Assembly: GCA_964023275.1 (NCBI GenBank)
Contig: OZ029929.1
Coordinates: forward strand, 5,805,935 to 5,869,934
From: Norana najaformis
Lineage: Eukaryota; Annelida; Clitellata; Crassiclitellata; Hormogastridae
Direction: 5' to 3'
Length of the DNA stretch: 64,000 bases
In this document: in pieces, positions 22,030 to 35,069 of the stretch
Layout of the letters: each line of letters starts with the position of its first letter
Position numbering within the stretch: position 1 is the first letter of the stretch
The notes under the pieces: generated by a model
Told to the model about the DNA's origin: nothing
Databases searched by the model: none
What the model saw: the letters and a program-made list of their open reading frames with translations, nothing else
Translations under genes and position numbers: made by a program

Positions 22030-22690
22030 TACTAATCGTAATTCCGAGATTTCTACAGCGCCCAACAAAAGCCATGCTGCGGGGACCAGGCACTCAGTCA
22101 AAACAAAATTGATAGGCGAAAAGGGTTCGGTTCCAGGTCAAGATCCGAAAATCAAGCCGAGAGACAGCGTGGCAGCTATGGGGGTGGTGTTTGGGGTTGG
22201 AGAGGAGAGAGAGACAAGAGGAAGAAGGGGTGTCAGGACAGGATCTGTAAATGAGGAATGTTTTCAGTTTTGAGTGAAAGGCCGAAGCAGAAATTGCAAG
22301 CGGTGGAGCATCGATGAGCTTGTATGATGGGTCAGAAAACTGTCACAATTCTGGGGGGAGTTTATTCCAGCATGGTGGGGCAGCTATGGCTATGGAGCAA
22401 TTACCAAATTTTAAGGATGAGGTGACGGGAGGGCGGAGAAGTGTTAGGGCAGAAGAGGGGCGGGTTGAGCGAAGATAGGAGGGTTGGGAAGATTGAGGTG
22501 TGTTGTAGGTAAGTGATAGGACTTAGTACTCAATTCGTTCAGGTATTTTAAGCCAATGTAGTGATTTAAGAACAGGAGTTACGTGATGGTGTTTGGGGGT
22601 TTTGGCGACAGGACGAGCAAGAGCATTCTGTATGGCTTAAAGGCGGCTAATTTGGGTGGAAACTAAAACCTCAAATTCATCTGGCCCCCT
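22030..22690 (-). mobile_element. Family-1 LINE, 3' part with coding end
   Basis: The best family-1 copy in the window. The minus strand reads CWNKLPPEL, QFSDPSYKLIDAPPLAISA and SAFHSKLKTFLIYRS between about 22390 and 22230, then the 3' region ending in ...GGCGCTGTAGAAATCTCGG and a TTACGATTA tail at 22030. Confidence 0.8.
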
Positions 22691-22929
22691 AGTTATCAAA
22701 CTACATATAATAAAAATATGCTGAAATAGGATATAATGACAAAGGCTAATAAAACTCACCAAACACAGTAGAAATGACCAGAGTAGTAACAAATCTTGCC
22801 TTTGTCAATCTTGTCAAAATTGCGCTCACGAAACACAAACTACTTGGATTATTCAGTTGGATTATTCAGTGTTGGGAAGTCAATGTAGTGATTTAGTGCC
22901 ATCTAGCGTTTGAAAATATGCATGTTCTA

Positions 22930-23170
22930 TATGCAGTCGATCGTAATAGAATTTTCGGCGCCCAAGAAAACCAAGGAGCAGAATTTGCCTAATCATAGGC
23001 ATTCCGTCAAAAACAAAATCGGTAAGCACGCAAGATTAGGTTCAGTTATATGTCGAGATCCAAGAGTCATGTCGATAAACAGTTATACGGCGATGGTGGA
23101 TGGTATTTAGGTTACTGGAAGAGCGATCAGGGCCGTGGGCCCGCTACCATTAAAGGCGCTATATGAATGT
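22930..23170 (-). mobile_element. Family-1-like LINE 3' end, diverged
   Basis: Keeps GTAATAG...TTTTCGGCGCCCAAG and AGATCCAAGAGTCA in the family-1 order but with many changes, so it is an older copy. Confidence 0.55.
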
Positions 23171-23329
23171 GCAGATTTTTATTCTTAATAGCCAATTTAT
23201 TAAAGACAACGAGGTAATATGATTAAAGACAAAGTAACATTACAATGATAGAGTATTTGCGAGATCACTGAATCTAGCATCAAAGCGTGAAGCGAAAAAA
23301 CTATTCACCCATTCGCAAAACCATGCTCG

Positions 23330-23660
23330 GAAAACGATGTTTTTTCAAACAACTACTTTACTAACTAACGCCGTGCCACGAGGTGGGAAGATGTCACGAC
23401 GGCGCCTACTTTTTCGCTTTATGGGCCTCTCCGATGTCATTGCAAAATGTACGGTCATCTGGAAGTTCCATTTATAAGACCAGTTTTATTTCCAAGTACC
23501 TCCTGAAATTGTCCCATCGTTATGTTCATTACCGCTGAACTTCCAACACATGAAAACCACAGCAGTAAGTACAATTTTAACGTAAGAGCTAGCAGAACAG
23601 CAGCCAACAATGTCGGCGCCAGAAATCCACGCATCACCAATATTCAACTGGATAATCGAG
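23330..23660. promoter_or_regulatory. CpG-rich stretch, possible promoter
   Basis: CG dinucleotides are locally frequent. The minus strand has a short frame starting MRGFLAPTLLAAVLLALTLK, which looks like a signal peptide, and the plus strand has a strong donor-like GCAGTAAGTAC at 23570. Direction and gene cannot be decided. Confidence 0.2.
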
Positions 23661-23754
23661 ATATGGCTATGGATACCGAAATGGTGAGATACGGCATGGT
23701 AAAAAGGAATAGTAATTGTTATCTTGAGAGCGTTTAAGAGTGCCAAGGCGCTGC

Positions 23755-24005
23755 ATAACTGATTATCTAAAAAATCTTATCCTGATTCTTCATCTTCCCC
23801 TTATCTCTCTTCTCGCTTCAATTTCAAACACCATCCACCGTAGCCGTCCGACTGTCTGACTGCCTGACTCCTGGATCTTGACCTGGAACCGAACCCTTTT
23901 GCCTATCGATTTTGTTTTGACTGAGCGCCAGTGAATAAGCTGGTCCCCGCGCCTTAGCTTTCGTTGGACGCTGTAGAAATCTCGAGATTACGATTATGAT
24001 CTACA
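23755..24005 (+). mobile_element. Family-1 LINE 3' end, plus orientation
   Basis: The only clear plus-oriented family-1 copy: ACCATCCACCGTAGCCGTCC ... GACGCTGTAGAAATCTCGAG, then an ATTACGATTATGAT tail. It fixes the direction of the family. Confidence 0.8.
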
Positions 24006-24899
24006 TGATCTGATCTAACCCGCGTTTCATCAACGTTGCCGCCTAGCGAATGCAAATGAACTGATAAGAATCCAGTTACGTGAGCGGTCTGCCACCTAGC
24101 GAATATAAGATATTTTCACGCGGTGTATGTGGTATATGCAAAGATTGACAGATTGGCGGATATTGTAGCAATCTCATTAATTCGAAAATGAGAAAACAGC
24201 TTTTAAATAGCGATTTCGGTTTGTTCGAGTTTACTGTTACGATTACGATGATAATAGTCAGCGCTTCAGAACTCTGGCATAGCGCTATATAACTCTGCAT
24301 CTGAAGACACTTCCAAATTTTGATTGAGATTTTGTAAATTCGATTATTTGAAGTCTTGTGAAGTTTTGAATGAAGTTCCAAAATCAGACGATATAAGCCT
24401 GGTCTGTAATATGGCAAAGAAACATATTTGCAAATGACTTCAGTCGTTGCTTAAAGTGTTTATGTTGATGAAGTGGCTAAGTCGATGGACACATGGCTTG
24501 TCAACAAATATCTTACTTATACACTGCAGACAGCATGTTGAAGCGCTGAATTACGCCCAGAAAAGAACTTTTTTCCGAATAATTATCATACACTTCTTTA
24601 AAATAAAATGATTTCAACAAGAGCAGATCCATGAAACTGCGCCGTTTTTGAGTTTTTTACATCAACAGGATTGTTTATCAAAATAATTATCAAATTAAGA
24701 AAGTTATCAAAATAATTAATATAGCGCCTTTTGACTACCTAAAGAAATCACTGCCCTCGCTAGACGAAATGCTGAGATGAAGTCATTAATAACTAAACGT
24801 TAATTAGTAAGCAAACAGTAGAGGATGGGTGGGTCCCAGCATGACACATGCAGCCCATCATCCACAGTTGACCATCGACACTCTGCTCGGCCTTTTTTC
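24006..24899. other. Unique sequence with two CTCF-like motifs
   Basis: No gene is seen. Two copies of GCC(G/A)CCTAGCGAAT lie at 24035-24060 and 24086-24110. Confidence 0.5.
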
Positions 24900-25056
24900 C
24901 ACTTATAACATGTAAAATTGTTTAACCCATTAAAGCCCAAGCTTTCCCCCAATTGCCAATCATTGTGATACTTCGGAATATGACAAATGATGCAAAGGTT
25001 AGGTCCTAGGAACTTACATTTATGTGATTTGGCGATCAGCCGCTAGGGGGCGTGTT

Positions 25057-25109
25057 GTTCCCATTTGGGAACAATGGGCACATATGGTACTGTGTTCCCA
25101 TTTGGGAAC
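25057..25109. promoter_or_regulatory. Paired palindromes, left end of piggyBac
   Basis: GTTCCCATTTGGGAAC occurs at 25057-25072 and 25094-25109, starts 37 bp apart. Together with the right-hand pair they form an inverted repeat; they are probably transposase-binding sites. Confidence 0.7.
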
Positions 25110-26373
25110 AACATGCAAAATTATCGCAGAGTACCTATTCAAGTGACAGTTTTCAGTTACTACCATAGTGTACTTTATGCATAGCACAGGCTGCTTTGAT
25201 AGAGCATTAAAACCACACATCAGCGTTGAAGTAACTAGTTTTTAAAACATCATAAAGCAGTGCCAATGTTAACTTTGTCATTTGTGATAGTCTAATCCTC
25301 CGACTGAACACAGTGATCAAACACTTTAACATATTCTGGATATTTCTCAGTAATTTGCTCCAGACTGCAAATTGTCTTTCTCAGTAATTTGCTCCAGACT
25401 GCAAATTGTCTGTCTCAAATGCGACTATGTTACTGCTGCTCGCAGTGCAGGTGAAGTGGAGCCATGCACTTTGTGCGTTGAAGCCTTGTGTTCTTCTTAC
25501 ACAAGCGACATCTTGCTTGCATGGCACTGGGAACCAGATGATGGTCGGCTCCACCATAGAGAATGTCACTGACTGGGTGGCTAGCTGGCCCTGAGAGTGC
25601 TGGAGGAGGCTTGTACGACCATAGTAGCATTGTTCGGACAATGTGCCGTCGGAACTCCAGGTGATCAAACTATCCAACGACCACAACGTGAAGACGCGAA
25701 GCAGCAACAACGGCTTTGTTCAAACCGTTGACAAAGAGTTGCCAGCACCACTTCTTGGAGCGAAACACTGGGCGATAGTTAGACATGAAGCGGTCCGGTT
25801 CATATGGTGACATGCCAATTAGTTCAGGATGCTTATTGCTAACCTTCTCAATATCAGTAGTGGCTACTTCATGCGAATATGCTCTTTTCTTGACCCATTT
25901 GAGTTGCGATATAAAGTCCACTTTCGGTTTCTTTACCTTTGGAGTGCATGAGATTCTTGTACTCTGACTCTCATCGGCTGTACCTCTATGCACAAAAACA
26001 GTAACTGGCCCAGGAACATCAGATGGGAGAATCGAAGGCAATAGGTCATCTTCATCCGCAAATTCTTCATCGGATACACCATCCACTATCGCTGGTAGCA
26101 TTATAACTATGTCAACATCTTTGTCAATAGCAGACATTGCATATGAAGCCCCTTATCATCTTATCATCTTCGCTATCTGCATCAGCCTGTACCATAGCAA
26201 TTGCCTCAGACAAGGGGAACTTTCTTTTGAACGTCTGAAAACGCAATCATACAAAAAGCGCGATTACTGCGTAAACTAAAAATTCTAATTTATCTCATAT
26301 TGTTCTATAAATATGGACAGCAGTAATGCTCTTGATGTGATGCTTTCAATCACTCAATGCATTTCCCCTTGAT

Positions 26374-26426
26374 GTTCCCAAATGGGAACACAGTACCTCT
26401 TGTGCCCATTGTTCCCATTTGGGAAC
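26374..26426. promoter_or_regulatory. Paired palindromes, right end of piggyBac
   Basis: GTTCCCAAATGGGAAC at 26374-26389 and GTTCCCATTTGGGAAC at 26411-26426, again 37 bp apart, in inverted order relative to the left pair. Confidence 0.7.
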
Positions 26427-26914
26427 ATCAAAGGTTTATCAAACATTTCTACCTCAATACATTTCTTTTTTACAATCATCTCTGGCATAACTATAGGTAG
26501 GCTATGTTACACTTACATCACATATACATTTTCCAAATTAAAATTTCCTTACCTCAAATGCAGATGAGAAACCGGAAGCAACCGAATTTTCACAAAAACA
26601 CGCAAATTCAAAGATGGCTACCACATACAGATATTACTGTAAACTCGTGATTAGGCTAAAAAAATAGTATATGGACTATCTAACAGTCAAAAGCTACCCA
26701 CAGCAACTAAATAAAATAACACACTTATAACATGTAAAATTGTTTAAATGATGGATATCATTTTTATATTCTGATTTATTTCACAATTGATTTTTTATTC
26801 TTAATACATTCAGATAATGTTTCAATGGACTGATTTTCTGGATATTGGCCTAACTGCAGCTTGAATTTGGTTGATGACTTTTGCAATAGACACCAGCGCT
26901 ATCGAAGTTTATAA

Positions 26915-26971
26915 ATAATAACAGTAGCAGTAGTAGTAGTAGTGGTAGTAGTAGTGGTGGTGGTAGAAGTG

Positions 26972-27016
<45 letters not shown>

Positions 27017-27035
27017 AAAATAATAATAATAATAA
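26915..27035. repeat. AGT/GGT then AAT microsatellite
   Basis: A run of GTA/GTG trinucleotides followed by AAT units. The minus-strand open frame here is a Leu/Pro run, not a gene. Confidence 0.95.
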
Positions 27036-27339
27036 TGCCTTAATTTGCATTTGTTCCGTTTTATTTAACATTTTTGTTGTTGTTTTTGTTAATAGAATCC
27101 GAGCAACAAAATCTAAGAAATCTGCAAAATGCATAAAGACCTCGACAGCAAGACTGGCAACCAGGTCTGCCATTGAGCAGGTTTAACAGCCGGCAAGGGC
27201 GTCGGAATCATTTTTAAAATAGGGCAGCGCATTCTTCACCTGAGAAGAAAGTGAGTTGCTGAAGTTGCCAGAAGGGTGAAATATCAAAAACTGAAGTAAT
27301 GCACTGAAGAGTGGAATGGCAAAAGCCCTTCCAAGGATG

Positions 27340-27850
27340 ACATAAGGCTCATAGAGTTAAACATAGCAGTGAATAACACTTCCTATATCATTTTATACTG
27401 CCTATAGAAGCAAACATAGCTTAGAACCATTTAATATAGCACTTATCAAGGGTTATAGAGATAAACGTAGCTTAGTAGCACTTCATATATCACCTAGTAA
27501 AGCTTATGGAACTAAAAATAGCTTAGTAGCACTCCATATATCACTTAGAAAGGGTTTACAGAGGTAAACAAATATAATAGTAGCATTTCACATATCACTT
27601 TGTAAGGCTTATGACGGTAAATGTAGCTTAATAGCACTTCATATATCACTTAGTAAGGCTTACAGAGATAAACATAGATTAGCAGCACTTAATATATCTC
27701 TTTTTAAGGCTTAGAGAAGTAAACATAGCTTAATATCACTTAATATATCACTTAATAAGGCTTATAGAAGTAAGCATAGCACTTAATAGCAATAACTATA
27801 TCACTTAGTAAGGATCATAGAGGTAATCATAGCTTAATAGCACAGTAAAT
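27340..27850. repeat. Old degenerate tandem repeat, about 51 bp
   Basis: Roughly ten diverged units with the core CATAGCTTAATAGCACTT then CATATATCACTTAGTAAGG then CTTATAGAGGTAAA. Related sentences (AGGCTTATAGCAC...AAACA) recur at 34455-34625. Confidence 0.75.
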
Positions 27851-28351
27851 GGCGTCCTGTCGTCTCAGGCTCAATCCATCAAAGACTGAATTCCTATGGT
27901 AGGCCTACACCTCATGTCAGCATCGCCATCTTCTTTACCTTAGTACCTTCGCCTTTGAGTTCACTTTGACAACTGCATTACCACCATGTCGACCCATGTG
28001 AATAAACTTCATCGAGGTTGCCTCATTGCAAACTCAACGGCTGGCTCTTTAGACAACAGCTCCACTGTTTCCAAGGCTGGCTACTGCAGTACGCTCCTAA
28101 GTCGTCTGCCATCTTTACCGCTATTGTGGATACAGGGAGCGCTAAACGCTGCTGCGTTCCTCATCTATGGCCGGACGCCATCCAACGCGTCACTGTTCTG
28201 CTGCGCAACAATTGGCCCTGTTTGCGTGTTCCTCACTCGATCACCTACAAACTGTGCCTAATCACATACAAGGCTCTAAATTGTCTTATTCGGGACTATA
28301 CATCAGACTTTTGCATTCGAGCAGCAGACAACGAGAACATTTTATCGGCGG
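27851..28351 (+). mobile_element. L2/CR1-type LINE, left half
   Basis: Reads NNWPCLRVPHSITYKLCLIT and YKALNCLIRDYTSDFCIRAA near 28205-28325, the LHWLPVxxRIxYK...TYKALN segment of CR1/L2. Coding is interrupted at 28351 by the hAT-like insertion and resumes after 31476. Confidence 0.75.
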
Positions 28352-29157
28352 CAGTGGCGTCGATCCTATGGGTGCCCCTGGGGCCCGGGCCCCGGCAATA
28401 TTTTGAGCCTGGGGCCCGGCCATTGCTTGGGCCCCGGCAACATTTTAGCTGTAAAATCGGTACAAGGCAGCTCTGGACTGACTAAAGTTGTCATTCTTCA
28501 CTTTATTGTGTGGGATGGGCAGCAGTGAAGTAGACACACTTGCATGCAAAGGATACTGCCTAAATTTAGAAATACAGCCAACAAGGCTTTTACACTTGCA
28601 TAAAGGCATACGTTCCAGCTGCCTAATCTGCCATAAACATAGATAAACAGACAGACAAACACAGAGACAGACAGACATCCAGTCAGAGAAGCAACGAAAA
28701 GGAGTAGTCAATAGCTTACGTGTTTGGAATTTGTGTTGAAACTGCCAGCTCAATGGGCTTTTGAAACCGTGCTCCCACCTAGCGAATGCAAATTAACCAT
28801 TTTCAATAGGCATGCGTCTTTTCACAATCAATGTAGAAGACGCTGTTTAATTTCTACTTATTTTCGAAGATATTTCTTTTTGCTAAACCATGTTTTTATT
28901 AGTAAAATATTAGGGCATAACATCAGTTAAAGTAATTTTATAAGATGCGAAAGTGGTAAAGAACAAACTTGTTCATTCCATGTCGGATACACGCCGACAC
29001 CTCTATTTTTAAGTAAGTTAGCTGACCCCCCCACGCATATTTTGTGTAAACGCATGACTTTAATGGTAAAGTAAGGTAAAGGTCGACGTCAACGACCCTG
29101 GCAGCCATAAGATGTTAACCATTGGAAGCTACTGCAATAAGGCTACCATGTCCAACA

Positions 29158-29290
29158 TTAGGACGTAGGGGACACGTTCATTCCAGCTCCGTTGATCCTC
29201 TTGAGCCGGCAATGGATGAATCCCAAGGTCCTAGACACGGGCCCATTTACTTTCCAGCATAAATCGTTACCAAATTTGACTGCCTGGTGA
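29158..29290 (-). mobile_element. tRNA-SINE body fragment (SINE-R)
   Basis: On the minus strand it contains CTAGGACCTTGGGATTCATC and TTGCCGGCTCAAG, matching the body of the tRNA-headed SINE at 55.75-55.99 kb and the copy at 40.63 kb. Confidence 0.55.
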
Positions 29291-29294
29291 CAAA

Positions 29295-30215
29295 GTTGTA
29301 ATCGTAATCGTAATTCTGAGATTTCTACAGCGCCCAACGAAAGCCGCGCCGCGAGTACCAGCTTATTCACAGGCGCTCAGTAAAAACAAATCGATAGGCA
29401 AAAGGGTTCAGTTCCAGGTCAAGATCCAAAAGTCAGATGGAGAGACAGGGTGGCAGCTACGGGTGGTGGTGTTTGGGGTTGAAGAGGAGAGAGAAATAAA
29501 AAGAAGAATAGCAATAGGAAAGGATGCATTTTATAAAAGAGGAGAGCTGCTCAGAGGCAGTCTAAGCAGGAAACTCAAAAAGAGAATGGTTAAAACACTG
29601 GTATGGAGTGTCGTCCAGTATGGCTCAGAGACGTGGACAATGCGGAAGGACGACATTAAAAGACTGGAGGCCTTCGAGATGTGGATTTGGCGTAAAATGG
29701 AGAGAGTCAGCTGGAAAGAGAGAAGAACCAATGAAGAGATATTACAACTGGTAGAGGAAAAAAGATCCTTGATAGGCACTATACGCGGAAGACAGAGGAA
29801 ATGGATAGGCCACATCCTGAGAAGTGACACCCTACTAAAAGACATCATCGAGGGAAGAATGGAAGGAAAGAGAACACGAGGCAGACCAAGAGCAATGTTG
29901 CTGGACTGGTGATGACAGAGGAGGGATACAGTGGACTGAAGAGAGAGGCACAGAACAGAGAAAAATGGCGACATTGGACATACGAACCTGCCGGGGGGCA
30001 GAGAACATAAAGAAGAAGAAGGAGAGAGAGATGAGGAAGAACGGGTGTCAGGGTGCAATCTGTGAAAGAGGAATGTTTTGAGCTTTCAATGAAAGGCCGA
30101 AGCAGAAATTGCAAGCGGTGGAGCATCGATGAGTTTGTATGATGGGTCAGAAAACTGTGGCAATTCTGGGGGGAGTTTATTCCAGAGTGGTGTGGCACGT
30201 GTGTGCAAACATTCT
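29295..30215 (-). mobile_element. Family-1 LINE split by an RTE-type LINE
   Basis: The 3' end lies at 29295-29475, and the coding end (WNKLPPELPQFSDPSYKLI) at about 30185-30065. An RTE-type fragment in the opposite orientation occupies the middle, with GGAGAGAGA-like sequence on both sides. Confidence 0.75.
29480..30010 (+). mobile_element. RTE-type LINE 3' fragment
   Basis: A 149-codon plus-strand frame reads KTLVWSVVQYGSETWTMRKD, then [34 protein letters not shown] and [12 protein letters not shown]: the C-terminal region of endonuclease/reverse-transcriptase LINEs, as in the longer element at 44.9-47.0 kb. It is 5'-truncated and nested in a family-1 LINE, which is itself inside the hAT-like insertion. 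Confidence 0.8.
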
Positions 30216-30299
30216 TCCCTCCACATCAGTTTTTTTCTATATTTCTCACCGAAGATTCGTTTCCTCCAACATTTTGTTCCTGCCCTTAAGTCTTTCCCA

Positions 30300-30388
30300 C
30301 TTAATAATAGTAATAATAATAATAATAATAATAATGATAATAACAACAACAACAACAACAATAACAAACAATAATAATAATAATAAAA
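30300..30388. repeat. AAT/AAC microsatellite
   Basis: Runs of AAT, AAC and AAT at the tail side of a minus-oriented LINE end. Confidence 0.95.
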
Positions 30389-30600
30389 TTTATATAGCGC
30401 CGTAGCACAGCCGAGGCCGAAGAAAAGGGCGCTGTTCAGGCTTTTCCCATTTAATAAGGGATCGGTGACCAGCCAGATCCGAGAAAGGGCGAAAAAAACT
30501 ATTTTAAGTAGGCAGGTGTATTAGGTATGGATCTGGCAACGCCACACTCACAGCGAAACCTTTAAAAGCAGGTGCTCAGCGGGATGGGCAGGAAATAACA
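30385..30600 (-). mobile_element. LINE 3' end, family 3
   Basis: TTTATATAGCGCCGTAGCAC and CAGCCGAGGCCG mirror the 3' end of the L2-type element at 31660-31715 (GTAGCCAGCCGAGGCTACG), here on the minus strand. Confidence 0.6.
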
Positions 30601-31476
30601 TACATGACTAATTATATGCAAACAAAGAAATCAAGCGTCCGAAATGTAGTAATAACGTCAACAAGCCTTCTCGTATCTGCAGGCAGCACACTTTCCAGCT
30701 GCCTAATCCGCCATAAACACAGACAGGCCGACAGACAAGCACAGGGACAGCCAAACGTACAGTCCGAAGGAATGTGAAGGAGTGGTCAACACGTGCATAG
30801 GATTCGTGTAACCAGCGCGCGATTTGATCTAATGGTCTTTTTCAAAACCGTGCTGTCACCTAGCGAATATAACTGACATTAATGAACCTGTACTGCCATC
30901 TTGCTAATGCAATTGAAACATTTTTGAAAAGAATTATGGTTTTACTTTTGTCTATGCTCAAAGAATTGTCTTTAGGTCCAATCCAAGGAATCTATATGGG
31001 TCCAATCCAGTCTTTATTAACGAAAAATTTGGGATCTAGAATTAAATAAGTAATTTTATTAGAGGAAGTAGAAAGGAAAAATGTGTTCACTAAATGTGGC
31101 CTATAGTTCGACACCTCTATTTGGGAAGCAGTTACGCTGGTCTTTCTGATGCAATTTTTTTTCTTGCGGTGCTACTTCACAGATTTACATTGACACCAAT
31201 GTTCTCAGAGGCGTCAATCATATGGGAACCCGGGCTCAGGCAATATTTTGAGCATGAGAGCTCGGCCATTGGTTGGCCAGCAATATTTTACCTGTAAAAT
31301 CAGTAAAAGGCAGCTATGTACTGATAAAGTTCTCATTCTTCCTGTATTAGGCCTATTCTTGACCCCCATACTAAGTGCTTTGCCTCTGGAACCCGACAGC
31401 GGCTATGCGCCCAGACCCCCACTTTAGGCCCGGGCCCCTCCAATGTTTACTACGGATCGACGCCTCTGATCGGCGG

Positions 31477-31726
31477 CGGTCCTCATCAAGGAATCAACTG
31501 CATGTCCAGCGGACTTCCACGAGGTTAGGCGAATGTTCCTTCATTGTCTCCGGACCCACTGTGTGGAACAGTCTTCCTGACCGTGTGACGACTGCCCAAA
31601 CCCTGGACCCATTCAAGTCACGGCAAAGACGTCTTTTAAAGACATCTTATGACATTTGTGAACTCATGTAGCGCCGTAGCCAGCCGAGGCTACGACGCTA
31701 TATAAATTGTATTATTATTTTTTTGC
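31477..31726 (+). mobile_element. L2/CR1-type LINE, right half and 3' end
   Basis: Reads RLGECSFIVSGPTVWNSLPD then PFKSRQRRLLKTSYDI and a stop, the conserved end of L2/CR1 reverse transcriptase. It is followed by AGCGCCGTAGCCAGCCG, ACGCTATATAAA and an ATT tail. It continues the element broken at 28351. Confidence 0.8.
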
Positions 31727-31814
31727 CCCGAGGTATTTATGATCCCTCAGGGAGCTGAAAAATTATCTGGATGAAAAAATTGTATTCTGGGATGGCCTTA
31801 TTAAGTGATATATT

Positions 31815-31935
<121 letters not shown>

Positions 31936-31936
31936 A

Positions 31937-33853
<1,917 letters not shown>

Positions 33854-33854
33854 G

Positions 33855-34430
33855 AAACAAATCTATTGTGTCACTTCAATTATGATACAAATCTATTGTT
33901 GCTGGAGCAACTAGAGCTGCTGTGGCGTCCTGGTTGGCACACTGGAAACAGGTCGACTAGCTGCACCTCCGAATCGCGTGATCTTGTCTTTAAGCGCCGT
34001 GGTGAAGAAGCAACCCTGAGTTAGCGGTCGCGTAAGTGTAGAGCGTTCTGTGGGCGTTTCTTCGATGGGGCGCAAGAATTTCCGGTGTGGATCGGACGAA
34101 CATCCAGCACCACCAACTCCCTCCTCTTCATCGCCGTCGTCGTCTGCTTCGAAAGCGCCTGCGTCGTGGGCTTCGCTGACCCGAGCGTCGACATCTCCTC
34201 GACCTCGACCCGCCGGCTGACCTTCGACAGGCGGTGTGGCTCTTTGACCCAGAGGATCGGTTGGGGCCCGTCGGCTGGGTTTCGACGACCAGTTCCAGGT
34301 TCTCTCCTTTTCTTTAATCTTGGCTTCAGGCACGGTGATTGTTCTCTGGAATTGCCAGTCTTCGCTTAAATCTGGCTCCAAGAATGTGCCATTAAAGGCA
34401 ATCGCGTTAGATCGCTGGATGGCAATGGAA
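33855..34430 (-). mobile_element. RPDG-type retroelement, 3' end copy
   Basis: A 156-codon minus-strand frame reads EPDLSEDWQFQRTITVPEA and the same acidic tail (EADDDGDEEEGV...) as the copy at 31.9-32.8 kb, with about 375 bp less between WQFQ and the tail. The terminus AACACAATAGATTTGTTT is followed by (TAA)n. Confidence 0.75.
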
Positions 34431-34640
34431 TAATAATATTATTATTATTGTTATTATTATTATTGAGAAAACGAAGGCTTATAGCAGTTAATATAGCATA
34501 CTGTAAGACGTGAATATGTAAACAGGCTTATAGCACTGTATTAAAGGAATATAGGCTTATGATACGTAATAAAAGCACTTCATAAGGCCTACTATATATG
34601 CAAACATTGTTTTATAGTACTTAACTGATGCATGCCTTTG
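34431..34640. repeat. ATT block and degenerate GGCTTATAGCAC repeats
   Basis: AATAATATTATTATT run followed by sentences resembling the old tandem repeat at 27.3-27.85 kb. Confidence 0.55.
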
Positions 34641-34978
34641 ATTTAAATGTTTCATTTGCATTAGCCAGGTGGCAGCACGTTTTAAAACTCGAGCCCCATC
34701 TTACGTTAATTCACTTTAGCTTAAATTCCATATATCTTATTCATGGCTACATTCTATTGTTTCATTTGCGGAACATTTCCAAAACTCAGTGACCAGTAGT
34801 TTTCTCTGGAGTTTGAAGACACTTGTGGCTTCCTTTCCGGGCACAGGGACCTCAGTGACCTTTCACAAATGCAATGTAAATCTGTTACATTTTTCTACGC
34901 CGCAGTTGTTGCTTATTGGGATTTTGGGACCAAGACTCTAAGCATATGCAGTAAAAAGTTTTTCCATGAAATAATTTA

Positions 34979-35050
34979 TCGTAATCGTAATCCCAAGATT
35001 TCTACAGCGCCCAACGAAAGCCGCGCCGCGGGGACCAGCTTATTAGGCGA
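34979..35050 (-). mobile_element. Family-1 LINE 3' end, short
   Basis: CGTAATCGTAATCCCAAGAT and TTCTACAGCGCCCAACG, then GGACCAGCTTATTAGGCG; the copy ends there. Confidence 0.7.
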
Positions 35051-35069
35051 AGAGCTGCCAGCAGCCTAC

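Larger units (their letters stand above)
24926..26722 (-). mobile_element. Internally deleted piggyBac element
   Basis: The left end is TTAA followed by CCCATTAAAGCCC. On the minus strand, a spliced gene structure is visible (donor GAG-GTAAGG at about 26552, acceptor GCGTTTTCAG at about 26240), then SAIDKDVDIVIMLPAIVDG with an acidic N terminus. This is fused at GMSPYEPDRFMSNYRP to the piggyBac C-terminal part (KKWCWQLFVNGLNKAVVA) and a cysteine-rich tail (CRLCKKNTRLQRTKC). The catalytic core with its Asp residues is missing, and the N-terminal exon is frameshifted near 26140. Subterminal inverted repeats contain two 16-bp palindromes on each side. The right terminus is not matched to the left. 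Confidence 0.75.
28352..31468. mobile_element. hAT-like composite insertion with 8-bp TSD
   Basis: Ends CAGTGGCGTCGATCC (left) and GGATCGACGCCTCTG (right) are inverted repeats, and ATCGGCGG is duplicated exactly at 28344-28351 and 31469-31476. CAGNGGCG termini and an 8-bp target duplication are hallmarks of hAT transposons. No hAT transposase is visible. Inside lie nested LINE and SINE copies. A segment of about 450 bp at 28550-29020 recurs, diverged, at 30660-31130. A second element start (CAGAGGCGTCAATCATATGG) lies at 31206. Confidence 0.8.

Noticed and set aside
23455-23640. Secreted protein with an N-terminal signal-like segment
   Set aside because: Only 61 codons, overlaps antisense donor-like signals in a CpG-rich patch, and lacks any supporting exon; kept only as a possible promoter region.
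26850-27173. Membrane protein with poly-Leu segment
   Set aside because: The Leu/Pro run is the translation of a GTA/GTG microsatellite.
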